A stretch of 64,000 nt of DNA from Anaeramoeba flamelloides (Eukaryota > Metamonada > Anaeramoebidae): NCBI GenBank assembly GCA_027625915.1, contig JANTQA010000008.1, forward strand, positions 10,541,001-10,605,000, given 5' to 3'. Below, in pieces: positions 34,648 through 46,639 of this stretch (its first letter is position 1; every line of letters begins with the position of its first letter). The notes beneath the pieces were generated by a model, which made no database searches, was not told where the DNA came from, and was given only the letters and a program-made list of their open reading frames with translations. A program made the position numbers and the translations under genes.

Positions 34648-34791
34648 CAGCAGAAGAGCAGAAGAGCAGAATAGCAGAAGAGCAGAAGAGCAGAAGAGCA
34701 GAAGAGCAGAAGAGCAGAAGAGCAGAAGAGCAGAAGAGCAGAAGAGCAGAAGAGCAGAAGAGCAGAAGAGCAGAAGAGCAGAAGAGCAGAA
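34648..34791 (+). repeat. 8-bp minisatellite GCAGAAGA, about 18 units
   Basis: Tandem GCAGAAGA with one GCAGAATA variant near the start. Since 8 is not a multiple of 3, every frame yields an 8-residue repeat, so the open frames here are not evidence of coding. Confidence 0.95.
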
Positions 34792-34976
34792 CGAGTTCAA
34801 GTACAAGTGCAGAACGAGTAGAAGAGCATAAGAAGTACAAGAACGGAAGGCACGATTTTGATCAAGAGAAAAGAGTAAATAAATAACTTTACAAAAATAC
34901 AAGAGCATTAGTCAATAAGATCACAAGAATTACCGAGTAAAAGTATATAAAAAACGATCAAGCCGAACAAGTGAAG

Positions 34977-35368
34977 AACGAGCAAGCCGAACGAGCAAGC
35001 CGAACGAGCAAGCCGAACGAGCAAGCCGAACGAGCAAGCCGAACGAGCAAGCCGAACGAGCAAGCCGAACGAGCAAGCCGAACGAGCAAGCCGAACGAGC
35101 AAGCTGAACGAGCAAGCTGAACGAGCAAGCTGAACGAGCAAGCTGAACGAGCAAGCTGAACGAGCAAGCTGAACGAGCAAGCTGAACGAGCAAGCTGAAC
35201 GAGCAAGCTGAACGAACAAGCCGAACGAACAAGCCGAACGAACAAGCCGAACGAACAAGCCGAACGAACAAGCCGAACGAACAAGCCGAACGAACAAGCC
35301 GAACGAACAAGCCGAACGAACAAGCCGAACAAGCAAGCCGAACAAGCAAGCAGAACAAGCAAGCAGAA
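34977..35368 (+). repeat. 13-bp minisatellite in three variant blocks, about 30 units
   Basis: Units are GCCGAACGAGCAA (about nine), GCTGAACGAGCAA (about nine), GCCGAACGAACAA (about eight), then GCCGAACAAGCAA and GCAGAACAAGCAA. Each variant is confined to one block. Looser relatives (CCGAACAAGC, GAACGAGCAAGC) occur at 34565-34645. Confidence 0.95.
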
Positions 35369-38250
35369 CATAAGAACACAAAAAAAACAGAATAACAAAA
35401 GATTAAAAAAATACACGTTCAGATGCGACCCCCAACTAAACCAACAACAAACGAACAAAAAAGTATAGCATCATAAGGTAAGGTAAAAAGAATAAGTAGA
35501 CAAGAAACGAGGATCAAGTGAAACAACAGGTATCTAAGAAACAAAGAACACACAAAAACAGAACAAGAAAAAAAAAAGAAGAAGAAAAGATTGGATCCAC
35601 AAAAAGAAGAACAACAAAACAAAACAAAATAAGCACGAAGATACGAAACCCAAACAAAGAAGAAGGTTACGAAAACAAGAAAATATTCAAAGAATCCAAG
35701 TTCAGAAGATACAAAGAGCAAAAAGAACAAATCAAACAAAGAACAGTATCATACAGTGGCAAAGAGAAAGAAAAATAAGGAAGAATCATGAGATTAAAAA
35801 GAACAACATAATAACATTTTTTCAAAAGAGACAAAACCCAAACACATGTAATCAGAGACACATTCAACAGATAAAGTCTAGAACTATAAAAGTAACCCAA
35901 CAACCAAGTAAAGAAAAAACTTTAGATTTAAAATCTTTATTTTTCAATTTAATTTACGATCAGAGAAATTTTTTTAAGAAACTGACTAAAAAAATGATAT
36001 TTATTCACACTCTACAATCTAATCAAAAAAAATCAACAAAGTTTAAGAATACATAACTGACGAATTTTAAAAAAAGGAAATCTATTATAACACTTTCATT
36101 TACCTTTAATTTAACAAAAGAAAAAATATTTCAATTGATCAAAAAAAACAAAAACTAGAATGCTTTGATTTAAAATCAAAAAACCGAATCTCGATCAATC
36201 AAACTTTAAACAGCAGATCATTCAAAAAATAAGCAATTTATTTTTGATTTTTTTTTTTTGTAAAGAAACAAAATATTTATTTATTTTAGAAGAGAGATTA
36301 TTCAACAAAATTACTCCCTGTTTGCCTGAAACTCTAAACAAAAAAACAAAATATTTTTATGATTATTTAATTACACATCAGATTCCAAAATTGAGTCCAA
36401 CATTTTTTTATGATTATTTTATTAAACAAAAACCAATGTTATAACCTGCAAAAACTAATAAATTAAAATCGACAAAAAAAGAGCAAAGAAAATACTAATA
36501 TCCATCAAAATATACTTGATCATTATTTCAGTATACTAACCCCAAACGACTTTAATAAAAATTTACACTCTATTAGAATATATCAAAATAGGTAACACTG
36601 CTAATCATAATGTTGACATTTTTTTTTTTTATTTTGTAAAAAAATTGAAGAATTGCTATATTTATATTTTTCAGATATTTACTTTGATAACTATTTTATG
36701 ATTTTCAAAATTATTTTGACTAATAATTCAATATTAGATGACACTATCAATTTTTCATTTTATTTTTTCGAATTTAACAAAAAAAGCATAATAAAAAGTA
36801 AAGGTAAACATAATAATTAAAAAATTAATTGATTTTCAAAATATGAAGTACAAAATAATAAACAAAAGAACTACATGTTACAGTTTATACCAACATTCCA
36901 AAAATATAAATATTTTGAGTTTTATAAAAAAAATTTAATAGCATCACAAACTTACTATTAATGAGAACAAATTGAAAAAAATATATAAAAAAAAAACAAG
37001 AACAAGAGAAAAAAAAACAAAACAAAAACATTGAAAAAAACCAAAATAAAAGAAAAAAAAATAAACAAAAGCCAAATAAAAAAAGAAAAAAATAAACAAA
37101 AAAAAACAAAAGAAAAAAAAGTAAAAAAAAAAAAAAGAAAAAAGTAAAAACCATAAAAAAACAAACAATAATAAACAACCATTAGTAGACCTTAGCACAG
37201 CCTAATAAACCTTCAAATTCCCACATACAATCTAACGATCAAATTTAACAAACAATTGACATTTCATCAAATCATCCTAAAGACTACTATGATTTATTGA
37301 ACCAAAATACTGTTACTAAATGACCAAATAGCTATTTAAAAGCAGAATTTATAAATTGACAAAAAACACCTTGATTTTAAACCCGGGCTAATCATTTTTC
37401 AAGAAAAGTAACAACATAAGATATTCACAAATAGAACACCCAAAACTTTCTTTGATGCTTATTTTTGATTTAAATGGGTGGGGGTATCTATCAGGTGATG
37501 TATTACATTCATTTATTTTCATTATATATAATCATTTTGTAATGAACTAATGTTCCAATTGCTACACTTTCTTTTATTTTTATTCTGTGATCATTTGTCT
37601 TTCTGTTAATTATTTACCAAAATTTGATATTAATTATAAAAAAAAATAGATCTCTAAAATATCAAATTAACAACCAAAAGAACAAAAAATCTATATAATA
37701 AAAATACTCGACTCTTAAAAAAAAAATAAAAAATCTAAATTAACAGAAAGAACTTATCACAGAAACCCCTTTTTTTCTTTTCTTCCTCTGTATATTATTT
37801 TATGTATTATTTTTCTTGTCTTTTTATTTAAGGTGTTCAATAGACTACCCCAATTCCTTAAAACCAAAACGGACTACCAATAGTCAGAAAATTGAAAATA
37901 GTATTAAAGAATCAGTCTAAAGAATAACAAAAAAAAAATGATTTAAGAAAAGAATAATCAAATAACTTTTTAAAGCAATAGACGAATTTAAAATTATCAA
38001 GAGTAACCAACTAAAGTCAATATTAAGCATAAGAATCAAGAAAAGAACCAAAACAAAACAACAAATATTGCAAAATTTAGAAAAAATTAAAAATTCAAGT
38101 ATACATCTTACTGGAGAAAAAAAAAGAAACAGAATGTAGAAACAACAATAAAGATCGAAAAAAAAGCTGAATTTTGAAAAAGCTAAGAAAAAAACAACAA
38201 ACAATCAGAAAGCTTATAATCAAGAACAAACCAACAAAAATCAAAAGAAT

Positions 38251-38690
38251 TTGTATGGATGAATTTTTTTTTTTTGTTTTGAAAAATTATTTTTTATTTT
38301 TTCTACAAGTAATTATCAATATAATCAGAAAATTTCGGGGCCATCTAATCGAGGACTTTATTAATTTTTTTGGATAAAATACAGATCAAGAGAAAAAGAA
38401 AAAGGAAAAGGAAAAGGAAAATACAGATTAATAGAAAAAGGAAAAGGAAAAGGAAAAGGAAAATTAATATGCTGAGAAAGAAAAAGAAAAAGAAAAAGGA
38501 AAGAAATAGAATTTTTAAACATTTACAAATTTCGATCATTTTTGGGAAGAAAGAGGATCTTTTTATTTTTGGAAAAACTTATGATTTGGCTAACAACCGA
38601 TCAAAAACAATCTAAATTGTTATACAAATATATGTCAGATATATTTATCAAATGAGGAATAAACAAAACTAATCCATTGGAAAAGAAAAA
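38251..38690. other. Intergenic with a GGAAAA purine repeat
   Basis: Bases 38385-38505 carry GGAAAA and AGAAAA tandem units in two runs separated by TACAGATTAATAG. This purine tract gives open frames on both strands, which I do not treat as genes. Confidence 0.6.
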
Positions 38691-38697
38691 AATAGAA

Positions 38698-38836
38698 CAC
38701 TCTTACCAAAAGTATATGTGTTGAGAACGGGAAGAAAAAAAAAAACACAACCGTTATCGTCGATGAAGGTATTGAAAGCAAACAGATGCCAAGCTTGTAA
38801 CTAGAATAAACGGAGAAACCCACAAGGATAAAACAC

Positions 38837-38864
<28 letters not shown>
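38698..38864 (+). other. Possible retrocopy or SINE-like insert with AATAAA and A28 tail
   Basis: A GC-richer stretch (CCGTTATCGTCGATGAAGG, GATGCCAAGCTTGTAACTAG) is followed by AATAAA at about 38806 and, about 27 bases later, by 28 uninterrupted A. A short CTCTTA lies at both sides (about 38699 and 38867) and could be a target duplication. The plus strand is open for some 43 codons before TAG (...KVYVLRTGRKKKTQPLSS...). The parent gene is not in the window and no family is recognised. Confidence 0.35.
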
Positions 38865-38867
<3 letters not shown>

Positions 38868-38891
38868 TATTAAAAAAATTTTATCTAAATT

Positions 38892-39140
38892 TAGCATCCC
38901 AAATGAGCCATTATCAAGTAATGTAAAACGTCCATTGAACTTTGAAAGATACTACTTCCACGAAGAGTAACTTTAGTACCTCCAAGATCTTTATGAAACT
39001 GGATTGGTATGGACTTGCTTGCATTTGCTAATGTTCTTCTATGGGCCTTGCCTTCTTTATGTGTTCGGTCTCTTATTCTACAAAAGCTACAACGCTACAA
39101 AGCATGAGCTCGCGCTTCAATATTTCACTGAAAGCTGGAC
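38892..39140 (-). CDS. Coding-like island, unrecognised terminal exon
   Basis: A GC-richer island between AT-rich flanks. The minus strand is open for 67 codons from about 39094 (RCSFCRIRDRTHKEGKAHRR...) to TAA at 38894 (...SSMDVLHYLIMAHLGC). The third codon positions are A/T in about three quarters of codons, as in the known genes here, which favours this strand. A TTTGTAG acceptor precedes it, and GTAAGT lies about 50 bases further upstream, so a short intron is possible. The first exon is not found. The plus strand also has an open frame (38983-39178) but with GC-rich third positions. No family recognised. Confidence 0.3.
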
Positions 39141-40128
39141 TTACCAGATTCGATTCCTTTTTTTTCTTATTCCATTTTAATTAATTGTTTTTTTTTTTTT
39201 TTTGTTTAGTTACTCTTTTTTTTAAAGTTTAGTATGAATACATAATCACCACTTTCATAAGAATACAAGAGATAAATGTGAATACATAAATACAAATTTG
39301 AAGAAAGGAAAGAAACTCTTAAAAAACGATAACTATAGATTTCAATGATTTTTAATTTTACTCCAAATATATGATCTTTTGCTACAAATACAAAACTAAT
39401 ACTGATAAATACATTTTTCAAAAAAAGTCGATGAAACAAATTTTAAATATTTTTTCAATCAGATCTTTCAATTCAAACAATCAAAAAGCTACTTTAAACA
39501 TTTATATTTTTGTGAAACAAACCAAGTTGACTCTTATATTTTTAAAAGCATCAATTAGACTTTCGAAATCTGTTACATAATTTTTTTTTTTTAACATTTT
39601 TTTTTTTTCAGGAAAAAAAACATTGACGTACAAATGAATATATTTTGAGACTGACAAAACAACTCTATTTTAATAATGAAAAAATTGTTACTTTGAAAAA
39701 TAATATATTTTTGCTTCAAATAAAATTTTATTAGACAGAAACCGTACAATAATCAAAATAAGAATAGAATACTCTTTTACACATTTCAAATAAGAAAATG
39801 AAAAAATATAATTTTATAGAACATAACATGACTCAGATGATAAACAATTGTTAGATTTTTGAACTTTTTAATTATGATTCGAACTGTTAAAAAAAAATTA
39901 GATGAAAATTTTTTAGTGCACTCCTTATTCAATTAAAAACAAAATAAGCTTGTCAAAAACAATTTAAAAACAAAAAATTAGAACAATCTTTATTTTTATG
40001 TGAAACTAAAACTCTCAAATGGTCAAATTTTTGTGGAATGAAAAAAAAAACACTCAAATGTGAAAATTTTTATGGAGGAAAAAAAAACGATTTTTTTTTT
40101 GAATTTTTAAATTTGAATTTTTATATGA

Positions 40129-40398
40129 ATGGATGGTAATTTAATAATAACTAATGACGACGCTGACGATTATGATGATGATGGTGTCCCCTTAGCAGTA
40201 ATATTTTTGAATGGTAATATTAAAACTAATAATAAAAGGAAAACGAAGAAAAGACATTTAAACATGAGACATGAGAACAGAATGGATTTGGAACTAATTT
40301 TGCACAAAATGAAACACAAAAAAATAGAAAAAGAAATATGCATTTTGAAAAAGTCATTGAGTGAGAATACAGATCAAACATTTACAGAGTCGAAGTGA
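40129..40398 (+). CDS. Hypothetical protein, 89 residues, acidic start and basic helical tail
   Basis: ATG-started frame: MDGNLIITNDDADDYDDDG, then VPLAVIFLNGN, a NNKRKTKKRHLN basic stretch and a charged probable helix (ELILHKMKHKKIEKEICILKK) ending TESK. Codons look ordinary for the genome and the frame is GC-richer than its flanks. No signal peptide, membrane segment or family motif seen. Without supporting introns or homology it could be a small gene, an exon or a chance frame. Confidence 0.35.
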   Translation: MDGNLIITNDDADDYDDDGVPLAVIFLNGNIKTNNKRKTKKRHLNMRHENRMDLELILHKMKHKKIEKEICILKKSLSENTDQTFTESK

Positions 40399-40467
40399 TC
40401 GGAAGAAGTCGTTAAGCGTATTGATTTACAATTTTTTTATTTTAATTCTTGTTCTGTTTGGTATATT

Positions 40468-40505
40468 GTTCATAGTTCATAGTTCAGAGTTCATAGTTCA
40501 TAGTT
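40468..40505 (+). repeat. 7-bp tandem repeat GTTCATA, five units
   Basis: GTTCATA twice, GTTCAGA once, GTTCATA twice, then GTT. It lies 70 bp past the hypothetical ORF. Confidence 0.85.
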
Positions 40506-42817
40506 GATTGTGATTGTTAATTCTTTATTGGATTTTTACAGAAAACTCTATTTTTAACTTTTCAATTTTTTAGCTCTTGCGTATGAATTTATTTTTCTTG
40601 ATTTTTTTTTTTTTGTACAATTTTTTTTTTTTTTTTTTTCCTTTTTTAGATAACAAGTATACACTTCCTATGTTATGAAGTGTTATGCTAAACTTTCTTC
40701 AAGATTTTGTTACAATTGATAAATTCTTATTTTATTATTTGTTTCAAAATACATACTGCTTACGCTGAGGCATCGGTGCTCAAATTCTTTTGATTGATAT
40801 ATCATCAGATTTGGATACCAATTTTTTTTTTTGCCAACATACCAACTTATTAATTAATTTTATATTTTTTTTTTTGAATTTTTAATTGTTTTTTTTTTAT
40901 ATTTTTTGTGATTAAATTGCATTTTATTGATCATTTACCAAAATGAAAAGATATAAAACTCAATCATTCTTTTTTTTATTTTTGATTTTGTTAAGAGTAA
41001 AACACTTTTTGGACAAGAGAAAATGATTATTTCGAAGAGTTTTTCGTTTTTGAAAAATTAATTAGAAGGGTTTAAAGTTATATAAATGAGAATAACTTGA
41101 CAAAAATTTATAGAACTTTTTTATTTTACTTTAACTATGTAAAATAAAGCTCTGTTATAAATTCAAAAAAGATAATGTTAATTTTGAAAATTATGTAGCT
41201 CTAAATATAGGATCAACTTTTTTGCTTATGGTTACCCTTTGGAATTGAATGGATGGAAAGTCAAACAATTCAACTAATCAAACCTGGAAAAAAATTGCTA
41301 ATCAAGTTATTAATTATTTTGTTTGCCTTTCTCTTTTGAAAAAAAAATGATTGCCTCTTTTTTACAACAACTTCACTTTTCAAAAAGTATTTTAGTTAAA
41401 ACCTTTTTGATTATTCAAAAGAATAGTTCGCTTCAAATTTGAAAACTATTTAATGCTTCATTTTAAAAAATATCATATTTTGCACTTATTATTTTGAAAA
41501 GATATTTGCTTTTTTAATATTTTACTTATCAATAAATATCCACTTTAAATATTTTACTATTTTTTTGAAATTTTACCTTTGTTCGTTTTATTTGACTCTT
41601 TTATAACTGCACATGTATTAATTTCGACACATGGTTGTTTTTTTGCAAATCAGATTTTTAAATTTAAATATCCCATAATCGATTTTAAAAGATCGTTTGT
41701 TGATGTTGACCAAAAAAAAATATACAATTTTTTTGAACACCTTGATAGTCTAACGATCTCCCAAGAACAAAATACTTGTAAACCTGAATACAAAATTTTT
41801 TTTAATTAAAAAAAAATGATTAACCATGCTTTAAAAAAGTGTGATTATATTGGTTTTTAACCAAGTACTAAAAAAAATCTATTTAGGGGTTTGTCATCTT
41901 ATATAAATGTATTTATTTGAAAACTTTTTTGTTGCTCGTTTTTCTTTAAACAAGTCAATTTAATTGTAAGAACATTAATCAGCTATTTTTTTTTTGAATT
42001 TACAATTATTAAAACACCTTTTAATTTGGGTTGTTTGTCCACCAAAAAGAAAAGTACATATAACAAGAATAAAAGACCAAAGAAATTTCTAGAGCCAATA
42101 CTTCAATCCACGACTTGTTTTTTTTTTTTTTAATGAAGTGAATAGTAATCTTGAAAATATACCCGAGTCAATTTAAAAGTAAACTCCATTTCACTGAAAG
42201 TTACCCATCCAAAAATGAATAATTCACTTTTTTTTAAAGGATCAACCAAACCACGATTGTTTAGAAATATGAGAAATAATAAACTTTGGGTTAGGGTTCA
42301 GATTCAAAAAAGAATTACCAGAATAAAAAATAATTTTCCAAAAAACAAAAATGTTAAAAAGATATTTTTTGGCATACTTTTATTGAAACTTCTTGTTTCA
42401 AATTTCTCAATTTCTTTAGGAAAATCAAAATTTTTGACAATAATAGTTTTTAATTGTAAATATTTAAATATAAAATTAATTACAAATAATCTCTTTTCGA
42501 ACTGTTAATTTGGCGCTTTGAACATTTTTTTTTTTCAAGTTAATTTTTTACAAAAAATAAAAGAAAACAAAAAAAAAAAAACAAAAAGCAAAGAAAAAAA
42601 AATTACAAAATTCCAAAAAATGATTTTGATCTAAAAATTGAAAATTTTATTTTTATAAAGAATAATGAATTCAACTCATAGCGTATGTTGTATTTCTTCA
42701 ATAAAACTTGCCACCTTTGACTGAAAAAGAGTTTCGATTCAAAAATTATATTAAATCCCAAAATTTAAAAAATAAGTCAACACTAGAGTATTTCAAGGTA
42801 TCTATGCCAAGTCACGA

Positions 42818-44025
42818 TAAAGTTGCAAAAATCTCGATTATTGTTAGAAAATCGCGATAAAGCTTTCAAAATAATAATGATCCCAATTGTCTAGCGGTAA
42901 TATCTAGTTAAATCACCATATTATCTAAAATCTCGATAAATGCCACAATATTGGGATGAAAAAGTAATCGCGGTATAATAGTTGATAGGTTTTGAGCTAA
43001 TTGAGATATATTTTAAACAAAGAAAATTTTTTTGATCAAAAAATAGATTATGTGAAAAAAAATGTTTCTTTGAAAAAACAACAAAAAATATACTTGATTT
43101 AATTAAGGGTCAGATCAAAAAGTTTTATTGTATTTTCGTTTAATTTGGTTGACAAAATTATCGATCCTTTAAGATCAACAACAATAAGAACTGAAGATAA
43201 GTAAATATTTTTTCAGTTAATGGTGGTGTTGGAAATTGCTTTGAATAATTAGCTTCTAAAACAACCAACCCTTAATCTGTTCTTTAAAGAATGTGATCTT
43301 GGGTTACAATATTTTCATTTTTTCTCAGAAAGCTAAAAGGAGTAGGATAACTCTTCAAAAGATTTCACAACACCCTTGCCAGATGATCACCAATTATTGA
43401 GATTTTTTATACAATACTTGTCTTCTTCTTCTTTTTCTACTCATATCTTTCTATTGGACATAAAACACAATTAGAATAATAGAGGTTTTTGTTTGATCGA
43501 TCACCAATAAGAAGTCAAATTATTCTTTATTGTTTTTGGTGATTTAAATTGTGTAGTAATAACACCATTTTAATAAAAAAATCGATTTAATATTCAAGTA
43601 CCTTATTTAAATGGATGACTATTTGTTTGATCATAAAATTCACAGAAGCTTTGGCTTTTGTAAAAAAAAAATGATAATATAAAACTTTTTTTTTTGCAAA
43701 TATAAAAAAAAAACCAAACTCATTCCCTTTATAATAGTTTTCTGTTTGATAAAACGTACTATCTTGTATACCCTTCAAACACTTGAAGTAACCTTACAAC
43801 ACTTTCAAACCCTTTTAAACATTTTTAAAGGGGAAAGTGTTGTAAAAGTCTCAAGACTTTTTAAAAGTCAAGATTTATTGTAAGGCGATTTCAAAAAAAT
43901 AATTTTTTTTTGTCATGATAATGTGGAATATCGCGATTTTATGATTTTTCGTGATAAAATAGGATTAATCATGATTTTTTCAGATTATTGCGATTTTATT
44001 GTCATATTGTGATAGAGAATGATAT
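42818..44025. mobile_element. Possible 1.2-kb element with CGCGAT-rich inverted ends
   Basis: The left end has CACGATAAAGTTGC, AATCTCGATTATTG and AAATCGCGATAAAG. The right end, read inverted, has TATCACAATATGAC, AAATCGCAATAATC and AAAATCGCGATATTCC. The ends look like imperfect inverted repeats with several CGCGAT words. A relative of the right end is at 29945-30235. No transposase frame. Confidence 0.4.
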
Positions 44026-44169
44026 CATCAAAATATCTAATATTTTAGAACAATATCTCAATTTCTATAAAAAAGAAGTTTATGTTCACTTCTATCAGCA
44101 AAATCAATTATTGAGAAATTAGACTCATGAAATTAAAATGAAAGTAGCAGAAAAAAATTTTATTACATT

Positions 44170-44723
44170 TTTTTTTTTTGAAATGTATGGTTTGTTGGTG
44201 TATTTCTTTTATGAATCTCAACTCTAATTAGAAGTTGATTATTTCTCTTATTTCTAAACAATTGTATCTTAGTTGATTATTAGAAAAAAAGTGAATTTTT
44301 GATTTTTGAATGGTTTCTTCTGAGTGAAAGGGAATTTACATTACTAGATTTTCGGGAAAAAATCTTTTATTTCCTAAAAAAAAGATGATAATCTCAAAAA
44401 AGAGCAATTTTTTATTGCACTTGTCGAGGATTTTTTATCAAAGCTCTTATGGTTAGAAAACTTAAGGTAATAAAGAAAAAATAATAAAAATAAAGTGAAA
44501 ACAAAAATACTTTAAAATAGTTAAAAATATATAAATTCGGGCACCCAGTGCCCCACTCTGAAAGTCGTGGAATACCAATTATGAATCACGGAATATGGAA
44601 TTTTTATCTATAATTGATAATCTTTCTATCGGGTTTTTGCTCCTCCTGTGTATCCAGGGCGTGGATAGTTTCTATTTGGTCATAAAAATGATAAATTTAT
44701 TATATATATATATATATATATAT
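44170..44723 (+). mobile_element. LINE 3' end, plus orientation, running into (TA)n
   Basis: Bases 44420-44700 match, inverted, 62693-62985: GGATTTTTTATCAAAGCTC, TTATGGTTAGAAAA, TTAAGGTAATAA, GGGCACCCAGTGCCCC, AGTCGTGGAATACCAAT, TCTTTCTATCGGGTTTTTGC and TCCTCCTGTGTATCCAGG, ending AAATTTA(TA)n. In the other copy this follows a LINE C-terminal zinc-knuckle, so it is the LINE 3' UTR. Bases 44220-44330 also recur at 12240-12350. Confidence 0.6.
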
Positions 44724-44770
44724 TATTTTCCTTCTCTTTTTTTTTTATTTGATTTTTTTTTTTTTTATTA

Positions 44771-44967
44771 CAGTCAGTTCCAAATTTAAGGCACAAACTT
44801 TCAACGAAATTTAAGGCACAAAAAAATCTCAAATTAAGGTACAAAATTTGACATTTTTTTTTTTTACAATTTATTTTACTAGAATTTAAATTTTGTGCTT
44901 TAATTTGAGATTTTTTTTGTGCCTTAAATTTCGTTGAAAGTTTGTGCCTTAAAAGTGAAACTGACTG
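44771..44967. mobile_element. CAGTCAG-family MITE, full copy
   Basis: TTA|CAGTCAGTTCCAAATTTAAG at the left and AAAAGTGAAACTGACTG|TA at the right, 197 bp, one long hairpin. It lies less than 50 bp after the LINE 3' end. Confidence 0.85.
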
Positions 44968-45341
44968 TACTTTCTATAAATAAATAAATAAAAAGAGCAC
45001 CTTATCTAAAATTAAAATGGTTGATAATAAGATATTTGAAAAGTAAACGTTTTCATGGAAGATAAATTACATTGACACCAAATTTACATAAATTTAATAA
45101 GTAGTCTCAAAGATTATTTTTTTCAAATTGACTTTTTAAAAAAAGAAATTAGAAAACCGATTAAGAAAAAAAAAAAAAAAAATCTTATTTCTCTTTGTGT
45201 CAATTTTTTTTTTTTTTGATTCTAAGATCTTGATCAAAAAATTGAAAATTTGTTTCGAGAAGAATAATAAATAAAAATCATAGAATGTGTTCAATTTCTT
45301 CAAGAAAAGTGGACCTTTTTGACTGAAAATGAGTTTATATA

Positions 45342-45874
45342 TAAACCCAAATTCAAATTTTTAACACACCAAAAATAAATTTTTGAAATAAATATCAAAT
45401 TTAAACAATTCTCACTGAAATACCAAATTAGATCTCATTCACTAATTGAAATAATAAAAGTTGTTTATAAAATACAATACTCACAAAATAAAAAAATAAA
45501 TAATTATCAACACTATTAAATTATCGGCATGTTAATAATTTTGGAGATGGCAAAACAAAAAAAGACATTAGTAAATTTGTTGAAATTCTATTAGGAATCT
45601 TGATCGATCAAAGTTTAGATACTACCAACTAATATTATTTGGGTTCTTCTATTTGGTACAACTTGACTTTAACAGAATATCAATTTTTCAAAAAAATTTT
45701 GATCAAACGAAACAAATTAAAGTAATTCAAACAATGAAATGAAAACAAAAAAACTAAAAGATGATAAAATGATTTTCATATTTTACAAAAATCAAAATTA
45801 TTTCGAATTTGATTAGAATTCTATGGTGAGTTGTTTGAACCGTTTTAAACGTGTATTAATTTTGAATTTTAGTT
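45342..45874 (+). mobile_element. 537-bp inverted-repeat element, copy 3 (diverged)
   Basis: TAAACCCAAATTC start, AACACACCAAAA, GTTGTTTATAAA, CTTGATCGATCAAAG, GATACTACCAACTAAT, and a TTTTGAATTTTAGTTA end, in the same order as 24021-24558 but with more differences, so it is an older insertion. Confidence 0.7.
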
Positions 45875-46639
45875 ATATATCTATATATATATATATATTT
45901 ATTTTATTGTTTTATGACAACAGACAATACACCAATATTTCCTGATAATGTATAAACATTTACTTCAATCTCTCTATTTATTTTTTTTTGCAACTGTTTT
46001 TCTTTTGTGGTTAAGATCAGTCCAGTGATATAAATTATATTAATATAACCACTTATTCATCTACAGCCAATCAATATATACAGCACTGATGCTTCATCTC
46101 TTGAGAATCCAATTTTTGAAATGATATTAATTTTAAAAAAATTGCAACAAATACAAAACTTAATGAACAAAATCTCAGGAAAAACTATTATTTGCTTATT
46201 TTTGATTAAATACAATCGAACATTGATGCTTTACTCACTAAATTTGTATATCACCAATTGCTTTTTAAAAAATAATTTGTAAATTATTAAATCCAAAGTA
46301 AGTTTTTGATCAAAAAACCGAGACCCAAAATAAATAATGCAATCCACTCCTTCATAAAATAAATTTATTTTGTATTTCCAGAACAATAGACCTTAAAGTA
46401 TCTCCTTTTTTACAATATTGCTACTTTTTGAAAATAAACTCTATATCTTCTCAAACAAGAAATACTTTGTAAAATTAGTTGTTATTTGAAAAAATTCTTT
46501 GTGAATGGTAGTTTTGTAAGGAGATTTTAACAAGATTTGATAAAATGGAAATTTAAATATTGTTTTTAAATTATTTTATACCTTTGAGCTACTAAGTTTT
46601 TCAACTTTTAAATAAATCAAATGTTTGAATCAACTCCCC

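Larger units (their letters stand above)
34500..38250 (+). other. Strand-asymmetric, T-poor region
   Basis: The plus strand is strikingly poor in T, especially 34560-35930 and 36950-37180, and consists largely of GAACAA, AGAAG and CAAAA words. It includes two minisatellites. Frames open on both strands over the repeats are a by-product of the composition. No gene is supported. Confidence 0.6.

Noticed and set aside
34501-35458. Several overlapping frames of 96-166 codons on both strands
   Set aside because: They run through 8-bp and 13-bp tandem repeats, which keep all frames open by periodicity; no non-repeat coding signal.
36885-37198. Phe/Leu-rich frames of 74-97 codons on the minus strand
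   Set aside because: They are the complement of an A-rich simple sequence; no recognisable transmembrane protein family.
39130-39165. tRNA or Pol III gene suggested by AGATTCGATTCC followed by T8
   Set aside because: The B-box-like word has no pairing T-arm stem, and no acceptor stem or A box is found upstream. No convincing tRNA was seen anywhere in the window.
38983-39178. Plus-strand frame with membrane-like residues opposite the 38892-39140 island
   Set aside because: Its third codon positions are about half G/C, unlike the known genes, and stops interrupt it upstream. Hydrophobicity is expected from the antisense of a Lys/Arg-rich frame.
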